Below, one piece after another: positions 9,122 through 17,978 of a stretch of 64,000 nt of DNA (positions within the stretch are counted from its first letter, which is position 1; every line of letters starts with the position of its first letter). This DNA is from JACKBJ01 sp964549495 (GTDB lineage: Bacteria; Chloroflexota; Anaerolineae; Epilineales; Epilineaceae). The DNA is taken from contig CAZJWJ010000017.1 of assembly GCA_964549495.1 (NCBI GenBank), positions 1-64,000 of the forward strand, written 5' to 3'. The notes below the pieces were generated by a model, which did not search any database, was not told where the DNA came from, and saw only the letters and a program-made list of their open reading frames with translations. A program made the translations under genes and the position numbers.

Positions 9122-10021
9122 ATGAAGGGCTGGTTCCGACGACGATCCCAATCGGGCCCGGGCGGCGAGATCGAGACGATCATCGGCCCGGCGACCACCC
9201 TGGTCGGCGAGTTGGAGGTGGACGGAGGCCTGCGCATCGACGGCCGCTTCGAGGGTCGCCTCGAGGTGGGCGGCAACGTGGTCATCGGCCAGGAGGGCCG
9301 CGTGATCGCCGACATCGACGCCGGCCACGTCACGGTCGGCGGGGCGGTGCAGGGCAACATCCGCGCCACCGGCCGGCTCGAGATCCTGTCCACCGGCATC
9401 GTCCGCGGCGACATCCTGGCCGAGCAGGTGATGATCGCGCCCGGCGGCGTGCTGCAGGGCATGAGCCTGATGGGCGATGCCGCCGCCCCCGCCTTGAGCG
9501 CCCCGGCGGAGGATTCGGCAGGCGAGCAGGCGGTCGGCCGGTCGAGCCCGGACGATCCCGATCCTGCGGATGCGGAGGATGGGGCGGTCGTGGACGCGGA
9601 AGCGGCCCCGGAGCCCGAGGACGACGAGGTCATCGAGGCCCAGCTGGTGGACGCGGAGCCGCCGGCCGGCTCGGAGGATGCCGAGGCCTCGGCCGACGAG
9701 CCGGCGGACCGCCAGGCCAAGCCGGCCGATCCAGCGGACGACGCGGGCCGAGGGCGCGGAAAGCGCGCCGAGGCCAAGCGCCCGGGGCGCGGCGGCAATC
9801 GCGGCACCGGCTTCGCCAAGCCCAAGGCCGGCGGCGCGAAGACGGCGGCTGGCGACGCGGACGAGCGGGAGTCGAAGACCCAATCCAAGCCCCGCGGAGA
9901 GCGGCGGACGGGCCTGGGCAAGGGGCTGGACCTGAACGCGCTGGAGGACATCGAGCCGGTCATCCCCGATCTCTCGACCCCCAAGGCCGAGTCGAAGGGC
10001 GATTCGAGCGGCGGGTCCTAG
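9122..10021 (+). CDS. Bactofilin (polymer-forming cytoskeletal protein) with long acidic/basic tail
   Basis: Residues about 18-115 form the right-handed beta-helix DUF583 domain. It is recognisable from repeated short strands with Gly and hydrophobic residues (IIGPATTLVGELEVDGGLRI, then FEGRLEVGGNVVIG, and GNIRATGRLEI). Bactofilins polymerise without nucleotide and mark sites of envelope growth. The remaining 180 residues are low-complexity: first acidic (rich in Glu, Asp, Ala, Pro), then basic (RGRGKRAEAKRPGRGG), far longer than usual bactofilin tails. The basic part could bind the membrane or nucleic acid, which is inference. It sits 28 bp after the M23 peptidase gene. Confidence 0.9.
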   Translation: MKGWFRRRSQSGPGGEIETIIGPATTLVGELEVDGGLRIDGRFEGRLEVGGNVVIGQEGRVIADIDAGHVTVGGAVQGNIRATGRLEILSTGIVRGDILAEQVMIAPGGVLQGMSLMGDAAAPALSAPAEDSAGEQAVGRSSPDDPDPADAEDGAVVDAEAAPEPEDDEVIEAQLVDAEPPAGSEDAEASADEPADRQAKPADPADDAGRGRGKRAEAKRPGRGGNRGTGFAKPKAGGAKTAAGDADERESKTQSKPRGERRTGLGKGLDLNALEDIEPVIPDLSTPKAESKGDSSGGS

Positions 10022-10096
10022 GCGCCAAGCCGACCCCAGACCCTTCGCTCCTCACCCGCCCCGATCCAACGACCGACGAGCAAGGAGCGAGCCCCC

Positions 10097-10666
10097 ATGC
10101 TGCCGAGCCGCGAGCAGGCCTGGGCCACGGTCTGCGAGTTCACCGAGAGCGAGAGCCTTCGCCGTCACATGCTGGCGGTCGAGGCCGCGATGCGCTACTA
10201 CGCCCGCGAGCTGGGCGAGGACGAGGAGGCCTGGGGGCAAGCGGGGCTGCTGCACGACTTCGACTACGAGCGCTTTCCGGACCAGCATCCGTCCGCCGGC
10301 GAGCCCATCCTGGCCGAGCGCGGCTGGCCGGAGGACTTGCGCCGGGCCATCCTGTCGCACGCCGATTACACGGGCGTGCCGCGAGAGAGCCGGATGGAGA
10401 AGGCCCTGCACGCCTGCGACGAGGTGACGGGGCTCTTGGTGGCGGTGGCCCTGGTGCGGCCGGACAAGGACATCCGCTCGGTCAAGATGAAGAGCGTCCG
10501 AAAGAAGTGGAAGAACCTGGCCTTCGCCGGCGGCGTCGACCGCGACGAGGTGGCGGCGGCCGCCGAGGCCTTCGGCCAGCCCCTGGAGGATCATCTGGCC
10601 ACGGTGCTGGCGGCGATGCAGGAGCAAGCCGAGGCCCTGGGCCTGGACGGCTCGGCGGCGGGATGA
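10097..10666 (+). CDS. HD-domain hydrolase
   Basis: A 189-residue HD-superfamily metal-dependent phosphohydrolase. The metal-binding residues are visible as RRHMLAVEAAM (His, about residue 23) and GLLHDFDYERFPDQHP (His-Asp, about 52-53), with a later HADYTG and HACDE. Proteins of this HDIG-like type are usually annotated as phosphohydrolases, often for nucleotides, but the substrate is not determined. AAGGAGCGAG before the ATG at 10097 is a good ribosome site. A propeller-protein gene follows after 25 bp; no functional link is evident. Confidence 0.85.
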   Translation: MLPSREQAWATVCEFTESESLRRHMLAVEAAMRYYARELGEDEEAWGQAGLLHDFDYERFPDQHPSAGEPILAERGWPEDLRRAILSHADYTGVPRESRMEKALHACDEVTGLLVAVALVRPDKDIRSVKMKSVRKKWKNLAFAGGVDRDEVAAAAEAFGQPLEDHLATVLAAMQEQAEALGLDGSAAG

Positions 10667-10691
10667 AGCGCGTGGCGGGTCGCGACGTCCG

Positions 10692-11798
10692 ATGGTCGAT
10701 GCGCCGACCGCGACGAGCCGGCCGGTGAGCCGCAGCCCGGCCCCCAGCCCCGGCAGCCGGCCGGCGCAGCTGCCGACCGCGCGGCTCTACCTGGGCACGC
10801 GCCAGGGCCTCCTGGCCCTGGACCTGGCGGGCCGGGGCTGGCGCACCGGCTCGGTGCTCTGGCGCGACCGCGCGATCAACGCCCTGGCGATCGACCCGGC
10901 CGATCCGCGGCGCATCCTGGCCTCGGTCGAGGGAGCCGGCCTGCACCGCAGCGAGGACGGCGGCGAGGCCTGGCGGCGCTGCCTGCCGGCCCGCCTGCAC
11001 GCCCTGGCCACGCGGCCCGATCGACCGGAGCTCATCTACGCGGGCGCCGAGCCGCCGGAGGTCTACCGTTCGACGGACTCTGGCGAGCATTGGACGGCCC
11101 TGCGCGCCGATGCCGGCAGCGCGGGCCTCCTGGCGCCCCGCTCGGCCTGGCGGCGGGTGCGCGCGCTGGCCTTCGAGCCGGAGAACGGCGCCTGCGTCTA
11201 CGCCGGCATCGAGGGTGGCGGCATCGTCAAGAGCTTCGACGGCGGCCGCAGCTGGATCGAGCTGGCCGCGCGCGGCCTGCCCGCCTCGGTGCAATGCCTG
11301 CTCCTGCCCCCGGACCGGCCGGGGACGGTGCTGGCCGGCACGCGGGAGGGGGTCTTCGTTTCGGAGGACGAGGGCTTCGAGTGGACCGGTGACGGCGCCG
11401 GGCTGGAGGAGCCGGACGTTCGGGCGCTGGCGTGTCTGTCCGGGGGGATGGTGGCGGCGGCGCACGTGCTGGGTGACGCGCGGGATCTCGGCGACCACGG
11501 GACGCCAGACGCGGGGGATGCTGTTCGGACCTCGACCTCGGCGACGTCGGGGATGTCGGCGACCTCGGCGACCTCGGCAAGCGCGAGGCTGTACCACCGG
11601 CCGAGGGGCTCGATCCGGTGGTGGCCGGCCAGCGAGGTACTGGACGGCGCCGTCTCGGACGTCGCCTTCCGAGGCGATGGCGAGGCCGCCTTCGTCGGGA
11701 CGACGGGCGGCAGCTTGTGGGGCAGCGTGGACGGCGGGCGCAGCTGGCGCCGCCTCGCGCGGGGCCTACCTCCGATCCTGGCGCTGGCCCTGGGTTGA
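10692..11798 (+). CDS. BNR/sialidase-like repeat protein
   Basis: A 368-residue protein made of Asp-box (BNR-like) repeats: SEDGGEAWRR, STDSGEHWTAL, SFDGGRSWIEL, SEDEGFEWTG and SVDGGRSWRRL, each followed by a hydrophobic strand. This predicts a propeller of the VPS10/photosystem-stability-factor type, without the catalytic residues of true sialidases that I can see. There is no clear signal peptide; the first 30 residues are Pro/Ser/Arg-rich. Between residues about 255 and 290 lies a low-complexity Thr/Ser/Ala insert encoded by degenerate GACCTCGGC repeats. Function is unknown. Confidence 0.75.
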   Translation: MVDAPTATSRPVSRSPAPSPGSRPAQLPTARLYLGTRQGLLALDLAGRGWRTGSVLWRDRAINALAIDPADPRRILASVEGAGLHRSEDGGEAWRRCLPARLHALATRPDRPELIYAGAEPPEVYRSTDSGEHWTALRADAGSAGLLAPRSAWRRVRALAFEPENGACVYAGIEGGGIVKSFDGGRSWIELAARGLPASVQCLLLPPDRPGTVLAGTREGVFVSEDEGFEWTGDGAGLEEPDVRALACLSGGMVAAAHVLGDARDLGDHGTPDAGDAVRTSTSATSGMSATSATSASARLYHRPRGSIRWWPASEVLDGAVSDVAFRGDGEAAFVGTTGGSLWGSVDGGRSWRRLARGLPPILALALG

Positions 11799-11968
11799 CC
11801 GCGATATCGCCCCGGCTCGGCTGCTCGAGGGTCGCGCGTGGGGAAAGCGGGCATAACCAGACCGCGTCCTCATCGTCATGAAGTCCACTCGGCCCGAGAT
11901 GTTCTCGAGATGGCCGAACGGACCGTCGCCCGAACTCCCGCGCCCCACCGCCCCCGGAGGTGACCCCC

Positions 11969-14554
11969 ATGCGCCGACTTTCGATCCTCGCCGTCCTGAC
12001 CTTGCTCATCGCGGCCACTGTCTTCGGGTTCCTCGGCCTCGAAGGAGCGGAGCACCGATCAGCGAAACGACTCGGAACGGGCGCCTTGCTCGACGTACCG
12101 ATCTCGACGGGCCGCGTCTCGGCGCAGGAGATGCCGCCGATCGCGCCGGCCGAGGAGCGTCTGCTATTCGCGCCGGTGATGGGTGTCCAAAACGGCCACG
12201 ACTCCGACTTCATGCAGATTGACCTGGCGGATCGCTACACGGGGCTGCGGGTGCAGAACACGGGAGATCGGAGTACCCGCGTTCTGCTCGTCTACGAGTC
12301 GCTCGGTCCAAGGCTCGAGGAAGATCCGGACGATCGGTGGAGGCCGCGGCAAGCCGATGAAGTCGCTTGCGATCAGTGCAATGTCGCGGCAGCGATGTGC
12401 AGCGCGCCGATCGATCCCGGGACGGTCTGGAGCTTTCCGGCGTCTCCGGGCGAGGACATCTCGTGGATCAATGCGGGCACGATCTACAGCTTGAATACGC
12501 GACCTGCGGCGGACTACGGGGAGGACTGGGAACGCTGGCTAGACAGCAATGACTTGCAGCCGGACGCCAGCCTTGCCGATGTGATCTGCGATCGGATTGC
12601 GGTGACTGCTGGGTGGCCGGATGGGCAGCGCGCGACGTTGGAGGAAGCGGGGGCTGGTGAATACTCGGTCATGGACGATGATCGAGCGCCAATCGGTCCA
12701 CTCCAGGAGGGAGTGGACTGCCTGCGAATACGCGAGCTCCACCGCGCATTCTTGGATGGTAGCGCGCTGACATGGCTCGGTGGAGAGGCCACCTTCGCGG
12801 CGGCAAGAGGCGAGCCGATCGCCGCGGTAGCCGCTCCGAGGATGCCGAGCGAGTATTTGGATCAGGGTGTGCCGGCCAGCGTCGATCGCTATGAGGCGAT
12901 TCGATGGGAAGACCTCCAAACTTCCCATGACCAGGTGGAGCCGGGCGAGGTCATCACTCGAAGCTACGCCGTCCCGGGCGTCTACACGAGGACGCCGGAG
13001 GGTCGCAACAGCGTGGTTTGGATCATGAATGCGGGCACCGAGTGCGCGACGCTTCGATTCGAAGGCCACGGCACCGGCTCGGGTCAGCTAAACCCCTCGC
13101 AAACAATGGTTCTCCCCGCGGGAGGCGCGCGGTTGATCGCCCTGGACCAGTTCTGGAGCACGCCAGATCCGATTACATTGCGGGTGTCCAGCAACCAGCC
13201 TCTGGCCGTGGTGGGAACCAACTTCGGCTACGCGACCTCGGCATCCTGGCCGGCCCTCTCAGAGCATTGGGGCCTGACGAGCTGGGCCCTGCCGCGCGCC
13301 TTCCAGGAACCCAAGCCCATCCCCGGCGGCGGGGCCGAGCTCTTCGTGGCCCGGCGGGTCGGGTTGGGCGGGCCGGCGGATGCGGCCAAGGGGCGCGAGA
13401 CGAACATCAGCGTCTTCAACAGCAGTGCCGCCGAGCAAGCGCAGGTCAAGATCGATACGCAGGCCGAGGGCAAGCCCTTGCGCAGCGTGACGGTGCTGAT
13501 CGATCCCTTGGTCCAGAACGTCTATCAGCTGGGCTTCGGGCTCGGTGACGATGGCGGGCCCGGCTGGGCGCGCTTCACGCCGGTGGAGGATCTGGAGGGG
13601 CTGGTGCAGGCGGTGCTGCCGGCCTTCGAGAGCTTCCGCATGGCCACCGACGTGCCGGCGGCCAGCGAGGTCTGGGCGGCGCCGGCCTGGCCGGTGGATC
13701 TGATGACCGAGGACCAGGCGGAGGATGCCGAGGTGAGGGGCGCGGGGGCCATCGCGCTGCCGGATCTGGCGGGGCCGGCCTTGGGGCCGGCCTCCGGCAT
13801 CGAGCTGCCGCTGGCTTCGCCACTGAACATCACCCAGACGATGCAGATCACCGATAGCCTGACCACGCGGATCGCGATCCAGAACCTGGATCGGCGCGAG
13901 GCGCGGGTGGCGGTGGATGTCTACGGCGGCGCCTGCGGCTTCCTGGGCAGCGCCGAGCATGCGATCGAGAGCCGTCAGACGCTGACCCTGCGCGTCGGCG
14001 ATCTGCCGGGGGCGGCCTACGGGCCCAACGCGGCGATGGTTCGGGTGCTGGCCGGCCAGGTGGCGGCCCTGGTCGAGACCGCGCGCGAGGAGCCGATGGC
14101 CATCGACGCGCAGCCCGACCTCAGCACGGCCTACCTGGGCATTCCGCTGCGCCGGGCGGTCCCCCCGCCCAGCCTGGAGCCGGCACTCCTGACCGTCGCG
14201 CCGGAGCGCATCGAATTGCCGGAGCCCAGCCAGCCGGTGAGCCGAAGCCTCGCCATCGGGGACGAGCTGGAGAGCGGGCGCTGCCTGAGCTACGCCGCGG
14301 AGACCGACTCCGACTGGCTGCGCGTCGAGCCGGCGCGCGGCGTCTTCCCCTCGCAGGCGCGGCTGTGGATCGATCCGGAGCACTTCGGCGAGGGCGACGG
14401 GCCCTTGGTCGGCGTGGTGACGATCCGGGCGCTCGAGTCGAGTGTCCTCAGCAGCCCGCGCACGGTGCGGGTGGTCGTCGATCGGGGCGGCGGGGATGCC
14501 GTGCCCACCATCCACCTGCCGCTGCTCTTGCGGGGCGGCCGCATTGATCGCTGA
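11969..14554 (+). CDS. Large secreted protein with C-terminal IHLPLLLR tail
   Basis: An 861-residue protein with a signal peptide (RRLSILAVLTLLIAATVFGF) and no membrane segment after it. The body is beta-rich with paired segments of similar style (TRVLLVYESLG, then SVVWIMNAGTECATLRF, and TRIAIQNLDRREARVAVDVYG), suggesting repeated Ig-like modules. A final domain (about residues 735-845) looks like a BACON/PapD-type sandwich. It ends in PTIHLPLLLRGG, resembling the tails of two other exported proteins nearby. The ATG at 11969 is preferred to the GTG at 11960 because GGAGG overlaps the latter. Wobble-base GC looks lower in the first half than the second. Confidence 0.72.
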   Translation: MRRLSILAVLTLLIAATVFGFLGLEGAEHRSAKRLGTGALLDVPISTGRVSAQEMPPIAPAEERLLFAPVMGVQNGHDSDFMQIDLADRYTGLRVQNTGDRSTRVLLVYESLGPRLEEDPDDRWRPRQADEVACDQCNVAAAMCSAPIDPGTVWSFPASPGEDISWINAGTIYSLNTRPAADYGEDWERWLDSNDLQPDASLADVICDRIAVTAGWPDGQRATLEEAGAGEYSVMDDDRAPIGPLQEGVDCLRIRELHRAFLDGSALTWLGGEATFAAARGEPIAAVAAPRMPSEYLDQGVPASVDRYEAIRWEDLQTSHDQVEPGEVITRSYAVPGVYTRTPEGRNSVVWIMNAGTECATLRFEGHGTGSGQLNPSQTMVLPAGGARLIALDQFWSTPDPITLRVSSNQPLAVVGTNFGYATSASWPALSEHWGLTSWALPRAFQEPKPIPGGGAELFVARRVGLGGPADAAKGRETNISVFNSSAAEQAQVKIDTQAEGKPLRSVTVLIDPLVQNVYQLGFGLGDDGGPGWARFTPVEDLEGLVQAVLPAFESFRMATDVPAASEVWAAPAWPVDLMTEDQAEDAEVRGAGAIALPDLAGPALGPASGIELPLASPLNITQTMQITDSLTTRIAIQNLDRREARVAVDVYGGACGFLGSAEHAIESRQTLTLRVGDLPGAAYGPNAAMVRVLAGQVAALVETAREEPMAIDAQPDLSTAYLGIPLRRAVPPPSLEPALLTVAPERIELPEPSQPVSRSLAIGDELESGRCLSYAAETDSDWLRVEPARGVFPSQARLWIDPEHFGEGDGPLVGVVTIRALESSVLSSPRTVRVVVDRGGGDAVPTIHLPLLLRGGRIDR

Positions 14555-14621
14555 GGCGCATCGCGAGCCGGATGTCGTCGCGAGCCCGGGGAGTCCGCGG
14601 GATCATGATTGGCTGGATCCC

Positions 14622-15179
14622 TCAGGCATCGGACGGCGGTTCCTGAGACTCGGCTTCGACACTTCGGGATTCAAGCGAAGCGGGCGACCGGGCAACGTCC
14701 TTGCTGGCCCGGATCCCGGGAAGGTCCTCATCTTCGATGGTTCCTCGGCCGCGCGCCGTGCCATCCCATGCGGCGGACTGCTCGACCATGAAGGCGATCG
14801 GTGATGAGAGTCCCACGAAGAGACCGAAGAGGGTCGACACGTCGATCATGCCCGACATGCGATCCGCGATCCAGGGAACCACGGGCATGCCGACCACGGC
14901 CAGCGCGCCAGCCCAAGCGAGGAGCCGGCCCGGACCGCGCTGCGGAAGTGGTATCAGCGGTTGCAGCAGCAGCATGCTGGCCATGAAGCCTCCGCTCATC
15001 CCGAACCGGACCCCGAAGATGAGCATGGCCCACACGATCTGACTCCAGGCATCGTTGATGACATTCCACCTGGCATCGTTGAACACCAGCATCGTCAAAG
15101 CCACGCTGAGGCCCGTGCCCAGGAATCCGGCGAGCAGCCCCGCCGTCACGGTCACGGCCTGGCTCGGTGGTCGTTTCAT
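14622..15179 (-). CDS. Membrane protein of unknown function
   Basis: A 185-residue protein with four hydrophobic segments (about residues 9-30, 38-65, 78-100 and 110-130) and a hydrophilic, acidic C-terminal tail. I do not recognise the family. The ATG at 15179 has a strong GAGGAGC ribosome site and overlaps the stop of the upstream ligD-like remnant as ATGA. The gene was therefore once translated downstream of a DNA-repair gene, although any functional tie is inference. Confidence 0.65.
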   Translation of the reverse strand: MKRPPSQAVTVTAGLLAGFLGTGLSVALTMLVFNDARWNVINDAWSQIVWAMLIFGVRFGMSGGFMASMLLLQPLIPLPQRGPGRLLAWAGALAVVGMPVVPWIADRMSGMIDVSTLFGLFVGLSSPIAFMVEQSAAWDGTARGRGTIEDEDLPGIRASKDVARSPASLESRSVEAESQEPPSDA

Positions 15180-15552
15180 GAGTTGCTCCTCGATCCGGTC
15201 GACAGGCGCCTCGAGCGCTCCCCGAAGTCGCGCCAAGGGTCGTCCTTCTGGCCCAGCCGGCAGAAGATGTTGTCGATGCGGTAGCGGCGCGGGTCGATCT
15301 CGGGATCGTCCAGCTCGGACCAATCGAGCGGGGTAGCACGGGCGCGCCAGGCAGGGCGCGCGAGCCGGTGATCATCACGAAGGGCCGCATGGTCAGCGGG
15401 TGATCCCGCATGTACGGCAGCATTGTCTCGGCGATGCGCGCTTAGTAGTCGATCACGTCGCCCTTGCTCAGACCCGCATCGGGAAATAGGGCTTTGTCGA
15501 TGCTCGAGATCTCGAAGCTCCGGTCGCCGATCTGTGGCCGCTGGTCCGCCAT
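15176..15552 (-). pseudogene. Decayed DNA ligase D-type polymerase/primase domain (ligD-pol)
   Basis: The ATG at 15552 has a GAGGAGGGG ribosome site and begins a recognisable NHEJ polymerase N-terminus (SSIDKALFPDAGLSKGDVIDY). Codon 37 is TAA (15442-15444), at the place of a conserved Tyr. After it the same frame continues ARIAETMLPYMRDHPLTMRPF. Then the central catalytic region is missing, and a second frame ends with ATPLDWSELDDPEIDP and RLGQKDDPWRDF, the family C-terminus. An intact domain is about 290 residues; only about 110 remain, in two frames. Nonsense, deletion and frameshift together mean it is dead. Confidence 0.85.
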
Positions 15553-15764
15553 CGAAGCCCCTCCTCCTATCCTGTCGACGCTGCGTGGTTGTCGGCAATC
15601 TGTGTTGCACCATGTGGTATCGACCAGTGTACGTCAATGACACACGGGCCGGGTCGACGCGAATTGCGCTAGGTCTTGGGTGTGAACGACCGCGAAGCGG
15701 CGCTCCTACAGACGGTCATGAGCGTCCTCTCGGCATGCGATTGTTTCGTGACTAGCCGGCAGCC

Positions 15765-17825
15765 TCAGCGGATTGCGTAGGGTATATGGATCGCCGTGGC
15801 AAGACGGTCGAGAGGCGCGCAGCGTCGCACGAAGAGGCCGCCGTCCAGGGCGAAGCGGAGATCGCCCGTAGCCAGATCGAGGTCGATCGCGTGGATCCTG
15901 GACTTGCCCACCCCTTCGATCTGCTCCCACTCGCCCGCCGCCGAGAGCCGGCCGATGCTCGTCGACCCGAACCAGACGTCGCCCGTGGCAGGATCGACTT
16001 CGACGACGTGAGCGTAGAATGGGTCACCATCGTCTTCGAAGACGTGCTTTGTCCACTCGCCATTTCGGTCGAGCCGGAAGGTCCCGCCGCCTCCGTTGGC
16101 GAACCATACGTCGCCCTTGACCGGATCGACCGCAATGTCGTCGACATCCAGGTACAGGAGGCTGTTGTCGCGATCGAAACTCGCCCAGTTTCCGTTCCGG
16201 TCCCGGCGACTGGCCCCTGCGGACGTCGCGAACCAGACATCACCGGACTCCTCGTCTACCGCGATGGCTCGAACCCATTCCGCGCCCAGACCCTCCGCCA
16301 TGCCAAAGCGCTGCCAGCTTCCGTCTGCCGACCGTCGGCTCGCGCCACTCCGAGTGCCGAACCAGACGGCCCCGGTATCGGGCTCGATCGCGATCGCATG
16401 CACCTCATCGCCCAACAAGCCTAGCTCGCCGGTGTAGTGCGCCCAGCGGCCCTGGGCATCGAGGCGGCTAGCGCCTCCCTCGGTACCGAACCAGGTGTCG
16501 CCACGCTTGCGGTCGACGGCGATCGCACGAACATGCGGTGCCACGAGGCCTTCGGCCACCCCGTAAGTCCAGCGCCGCCCATCCGGCAGGATTCGGATTG
16601 CGCCATGTCTGGTCGCCAACCAGGTGACGTCGGTGCGCGGATCGAAGGCCACATCGTTCGGCCATGCGCTGCGCAGGCCTCCCGGGATCAAGCTGCGCCA
16701 GCGTCCGTCGACGCCCTGCTCTGCGATGCCGCCATTGGGTCGGTCGGCCTCACCGGCCTCGTAGAGTCCGTGGACGCCGATCCAGCGCTGGCCCGACTTG
16801 GGATCGCTGGTCACCGCGGTGAAGATGTCCCCGTCGAAGCCCTCGATCCACTTCGAGTGCTGCCACTCGTCGTTAGATCCAAGTCGAGTCCATCCTCCAT
16901 CGCCGACGATCCAGACTTCATCGCGGCCTTCGTCGATGTCGATGGCCAGGTAGTAGACAGCGGTCTTCTCCGCCTCGAACTCCGGATAGGTCGTCCAGTG
17001 GCCGTCCACGCCATGGCGCATAACGCTGCTGCCAGCGAACCAGACATCATCGTTCCGGGAGTCGATGGCGATATCGAATACGTGGCCCGCGCTTCTGCTT
17101 TCCGGCTCGGTGAAGATGGTCCACTCCCCCTCGGCCGAAAGGCGACGCACCGAGCTGTCGGTACCTTCTAGAGCGATCCACAGATCGCCGGTGTGAGGAT
17201 GGAGTTCCACGCTCTCGATATGGTGTCCGGGCAACATGATCTCGAAGCGCGCATCCGCTTGCAGAGCAGCTCGATGGACGAGGCCATTGCCGGTGGCAAT
17301 CCAGAGATCGCCGGTGAGGACATCGACGGCGATGTCGCGAGCGCTGGCGCCTCCGTCGTAGGGATCTGGCATCTCATAGCTGGCCCACTGGCCCTGGGCA
17401 TCGAGCCGGCTCAGACCGTCCAAGGTTCCAAACCACGTGTCGCCCCGAACCGGATCGACGGCGATGGACAGCACATGAAGGTTCACGAGGCCGTCGAGGG
17501 TCGTGTAGACCTGGGGCTCGCTGCCGTCCATGGGCCAGGCCACCGCGCCGCCGTAGGTGCCCACCCACAGCCTCTCCGTGCGCGGATCGTAGGCCAGGGC
17601 TCGGACGCGACGGGTCGAGGTAAGCGCCTCCCAATGGCCGGCGCATTCGTTCTCGAGGCTGCGTGCGTCTCGATTCGGCGCTTGCCCATGCGCTGGTTCG
17701 GAGCGCAGCGCAGCGACCGGACTGGCGCCTGGTGTCGGGATCGTCTCGCCACGCATGGCCCACGAAAGGAACAGGCAAGCGCCGAGGCTCGCGCAGAGGA
17801 TGGACGACGAGAACAGCCGGCTCAT
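15765..17825 (-). CDS. Secreted two-component-regulator-type propeller protein with IHIPYAIR tail
   Basis: A 686-residue exported protein. The signal peptide (FSSSILCASLGACLFLSWAM) is followed by roughly twelve repeats of the Reg_prop type, seen as IAVDPVRGDTWFGTLDGLSRLDAQG and close variants such as GDVWFATSAGASRRD. Such repeats form sensor-like propellers in hybrid histidine kinases, but no kinase or membrane domain is attached here. The last residues, TAIHIPYAIR, resemble the tails of neighbouring exported proteins. The ATG at 17825 is preferred to 17891 because AAAGGAG precedes it. Ligand and function are unknown. Confidence 0.8.
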   Translation of the reverse strand: MSRLFSSSILCASLGACLFLSWAMRGETIPTPGASPVAALRSEPAHGQAPNRDARSLENECAGHWEALTSTRRVRALAYDPRTERLWVGTYGGAVAWPMDGSEPQVYTTLDGLVNLHVLSIAVDPVRGDTWFGTLDGLSRLDAQGQWASYEMPDPYDGGASARDIAVDVLTGDLWIATGNGLVHRAALQADARFEIMLPGHHIESVELHPHTGDLWIALEGTDSSVRRLSAEGEWTIFTEPESRSAGHVFDIAIDSRNDDVWFAGSSVMRHGVDGHWTTYPEFEAEKTAVYYLAIDIDEGRDEVWIVGDGGWTRLGSNDEWQHSKWIEGFDGDIFTAVTSDPKSGQRWIGVHGLYEAGEADRPNGGIAEQGVDGRWRSLIPGGLRSAWPNDVAFDPRTDVTWLATRHGAIRILPDGRRWTYGVAEGLVAPHVRAIAVDRKRGDTWFGTEGGASRLDAQGRWAHYTGELGLLGDEVHAIAIEPDTGAVWFGTRSGASRRSADGSWQRFGMAEGLGAEWVRAIAVDEESGDVWFATSAGASRRDRNGNWASFDRDNSLLYLDVDDIAVDPVKGDVWFANGGGGTFRLDRNGEWTKHVFEDDGDPFYAHVVEVDPATGDVWFGSTSIGRLSAAGEWEQIEGVGKSRIHAIDLDLATGDLRFALDGGLFVRRCAPLDRLATAIHIPYAIR

Positions 17826-17928
17826 GAACTGACTCCTTTCTAGCCGATGCGCCTTGTGGTGTTGGCCGATGGTGCGCACCGACCAACCCACGGCCTGATG
17901 GTCGTTGCCTGGCTGGTACGGCTCCCGC

Positions 17929-17962
17929 CGGGGCCCGGCCGCGATTCGACGGCCGGGCCCCG
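17929..17962. terminator. 13-bp perfect hairpin after the kelch protein gene
   Basis: CGGGGCCCGGCCG (17929-17941) and its complement (17950-17962) enclose an 8-nt loop. It lies 17 bp past the stop of the kelch gene, in the direction of minus-strand transcription. No T-run follows, so it may be a Rho-assisted or mRNA-stabilising structure. Confidence 0.55.
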
Positions 17963-17978
17963 TGAGGAGGATGAAGGC

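Noticed and set aside
11490..11590. Short repeats of GACCTCGGC as a tandem repeat or CRISPR-like array
   Set aside because: The units are irregular, lie inside the coding frame of the BNR-like protein and encode a low-complexity Thr/Ser/Ala linker.
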